Below are positions 62,799 to 64,000 of a DNA stretch of 64,000 nt, piece after piece. The position numbers were made by a program, and so were the translations under genes. The DNA comes from Hippopus hippopus (Eukaryota > Mollusca > Bivalvia > Cardiida > Cardiidae). The notes under the pieces are model-generated. The model ran no database searches. It saw only the letters and a list, made by a program, of their open reading frames with translations, and had not been told where the DNA came from. Position 1 is the first letter of the stretch. Every line of letters begins with the position of its first letter. Where the stretch lies: NCBI GenBank assembly GCA_946811185.2, contig OX328106.1, forward strand, positions 11,264,777 through 11,328,776, given 5' to 3'.

Positions 62799-63429
62799 AT
62801 GACACAAGAAACAAATTTCTTAAAAGCTGGAGAACTAGACGAAAAGAAGCTTTTTCTAGATCGTGACAACATGAAAACAAACAAATATGGTGGAATTACT
62901 ATACCAATTCTGTATGATTACCCTGGAAACGGAAAGGCTAGTTTAATTATAGCTACTCCTTCTTTGGCTTCATATGGTATTTCATATAGTTTATCTTTAT
63001 ATTTTTTTAATGACCAAAATAATCCTACTGAAGTAAAAAATAAATTTAAGGGATATAGAAAAAATTAATAGCTTTTTTCTAAATAATAATTCTAAAGAAC
63101 TAAAAAAGGTTAGAAACCTACAAGATATCAGTATTCTGAAATATGAGCAGAGGTTTTATCCAAAGTTCCTGACTAAAAAAGATAAGAAAGGTAAACTTAT
63201 ACCTTTTGTAGAATTTAAAGATGAGGATGGAGTTGCAGATCCTCTTTCATATCAAGGCAAATTTTGTAAGGTTAAGTGTTATTTAAGATTTGATGGGCTC
63301 TATTTAAATAAATCAAATCCGTCAATTCAGGTTAAGGTTCTAAAAGTAAAGATAACCGAGAAGAATGCGGATAAATTAGAGATTTTACCTGATTTACCCG
63401 ACCTTAGCTCTGATGATGAAGAGGAATAA
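62799..63429 (+). pseudogene. Viral-like ORF 3, resembles DNA-virus ssDNA-binding-type protein, frameshifted
   Basis: The first part (62799-63068) has NKYGGITIPILYDY and then a YGISYSLSLYFF strand-rich region. It stops at TAA after GYRKN. One frame over, from about 63055, coding continues through YEQRFYPKFLTKKDKKGK and a FVEFKDEDG segment to an acidic end (LPDLPDLSSDDEEE, stop 63427-63429). Order, size (about 210 residues) and acidic tail recall the DUF5871-type proteins of nucleocytoplasmic large DNA viruses, thought to bind single-stranded DNA. This is family-style recognition, not a search result. The break looks like a one-base insertion near 63050. Confidence 0.45.
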
Positions 63430-64000
63430 ATTTAAATATATAACTTCGCTGAAGTTATATATTTTTATAAGTCTAACAAAAATAGATATGTAAGAGTGTA
63501 TTACATTACTGCTGGTTGATCTTGACACAAAGTTTATAATGTGGCATTGATCTACTTCTAACGGTATTGGAAAAACCGTACAACTACAACTTTCATCAGC
63601 CTTTTTAATTATAGAATAATCAACCTGCTCTGACCCGTTTACCGTAATACTAACTTTTAACTCTTCAGGCGCATTTGGGTCATTTTCGACAATTGTCAAG
63701 CTTCCTCTTATAATTCTACCTGGCGAATTCATACAGTAACCACCAAGACCGAGTTTAGGACCTGAATTACCATTACCGAATGAGAACTCATAATTGCCAT
63801 CTCCAATTGGTCCTTGTTCTCCAGCCCACACAGTTATAATAGGTTTTGTTCATATCCTCTAAAGAAATCCTCCATATATTGCCTATTTACAGCGTCTTTC
63901 GAATATGTGGGTGTCGCGATATTATATCTAAATCTTTAGTAGCAGAATAAGTTCCTTGTGATGTTTTTAATATTGTACCACTTCCTGAATAATTTTAACG
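63394..64000 (-). pseudogene. Viral fibre-like gene fragment, frameshifted, runs off the window
   Basis: The - strand frame 63394-63831 encodes a collagen-like start (WAGEQGPIGDGNYEFSFGNG) and a beta-rich head with SITVNGSEQ and SYISIFVRL. Upstream (63832-64000) related coding lies in at least two other frames (YMEDFFRGYEQN; SGTILKTSQGTYSATK), so there are two or more single-base indels. The head also runs past its likely end into the hairpin. Trimeric fibre or spike proteins of DNA viruses have this layout. It is convergent with ORF 3. Confidence 0.45.
63434..63464. terminator. Shared hairpin between convergent viral-like genes
   Basis: A perfect 14 bp stem (AAATATATAACTTC and complement) with a GCT loop, 4 bp after the ORF 3 stop and near the expected end of the opposing fibre-like gene. 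Being symmetric it could end both transcripts. Confidence 0.55.

Overview
The window looks like metazoan nuclear DNA, most likely from a bivalve mollusc. Coding sequence is split into short exons with GT/AG borders, most of the DNA is introns and repeats, and the palindromic short repeats resemble those I associate with heterodont clams. The clade is an inference from repeat style and gene type. I see no prokaryotic operons, rRNA or convincing tRNA genes. Exon borders and reading phases were worked out by eye.

Three host gene assemblies lie on the + strand. Gene A (exons from 4192 to 17639, 5' end missing) encodes a Thr/Ser-rich mucin-like protein ending in two ShKT cysteine domains. Gene B (about 28106-31422) keeps a mucin-like exon, a transmembrane exon and a tyrosine-rich cytoplasmic tail, but two exons carry frame-breaking length changes. 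Gene C (42200 to at least 57859) is a well-preserved type I membrane protein: signal peptide, two degenerate C-type-lectin-like domains, a short stalk and a transmembrane exon paralogous to that of gene B. Nearly every internal exon is phase 1-1, so these genes look built from shuffled, duplicated cassettes. Related first-exon (signal peptide) copies recur at 12.8, 17.2, 25.8 and 30.5 kb, and a broken ShKT exon lies on the - strand at 23.7 kb. Together this suggests a rearranging cluster of secreted or cell-surface recognition genes.

The spaces between exons are filled with at least eight families of short palindromic elements (called R1-R8 here), often nested, plus tRNA-derived SINEs, minisatellites and microsatellites. 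Larger transposons are an apparently intact mariner with a full 354-residue DD34D transposase (43187-44513), two decayed mariners (about 19290-20050 and 38775-40135), a decayed Tc1-like fragment (about 55.3-56.0 kb) and a Penelope-like retroelement (about 58.1-61.5 kb) interrupted by a 1.2 kb hAT-type element with its own terminal inverted repeats.

The last 2.3 kb (61.68-64.0 kb) differ sharply: AT-rich, intron-free, closely packed genes. Two unknown ORFs are followed by a frameshifted acidic-tailed gene resembling DNA-virus single-stranded-DNA-binding-type proteins (DUF5871-like) and a convergent, broken fibre-like gene. Each of the three + strand genes is followed by a perfect 12-15 bp hairpin, reminiscent of the 3'-end hairpins of mimivirus-like transcripts. 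I read this as an endogenous fragment of a large or medium DNA virus beside a transposon cluster, where the missing cytoplasmic-tail exon of gene C might be expected. This is the most unusual part of the window.

Many coding relics are broken by single-base indels, several of them at short homopolymers, so sequencing-consensus error must be weighed against real gene decay.
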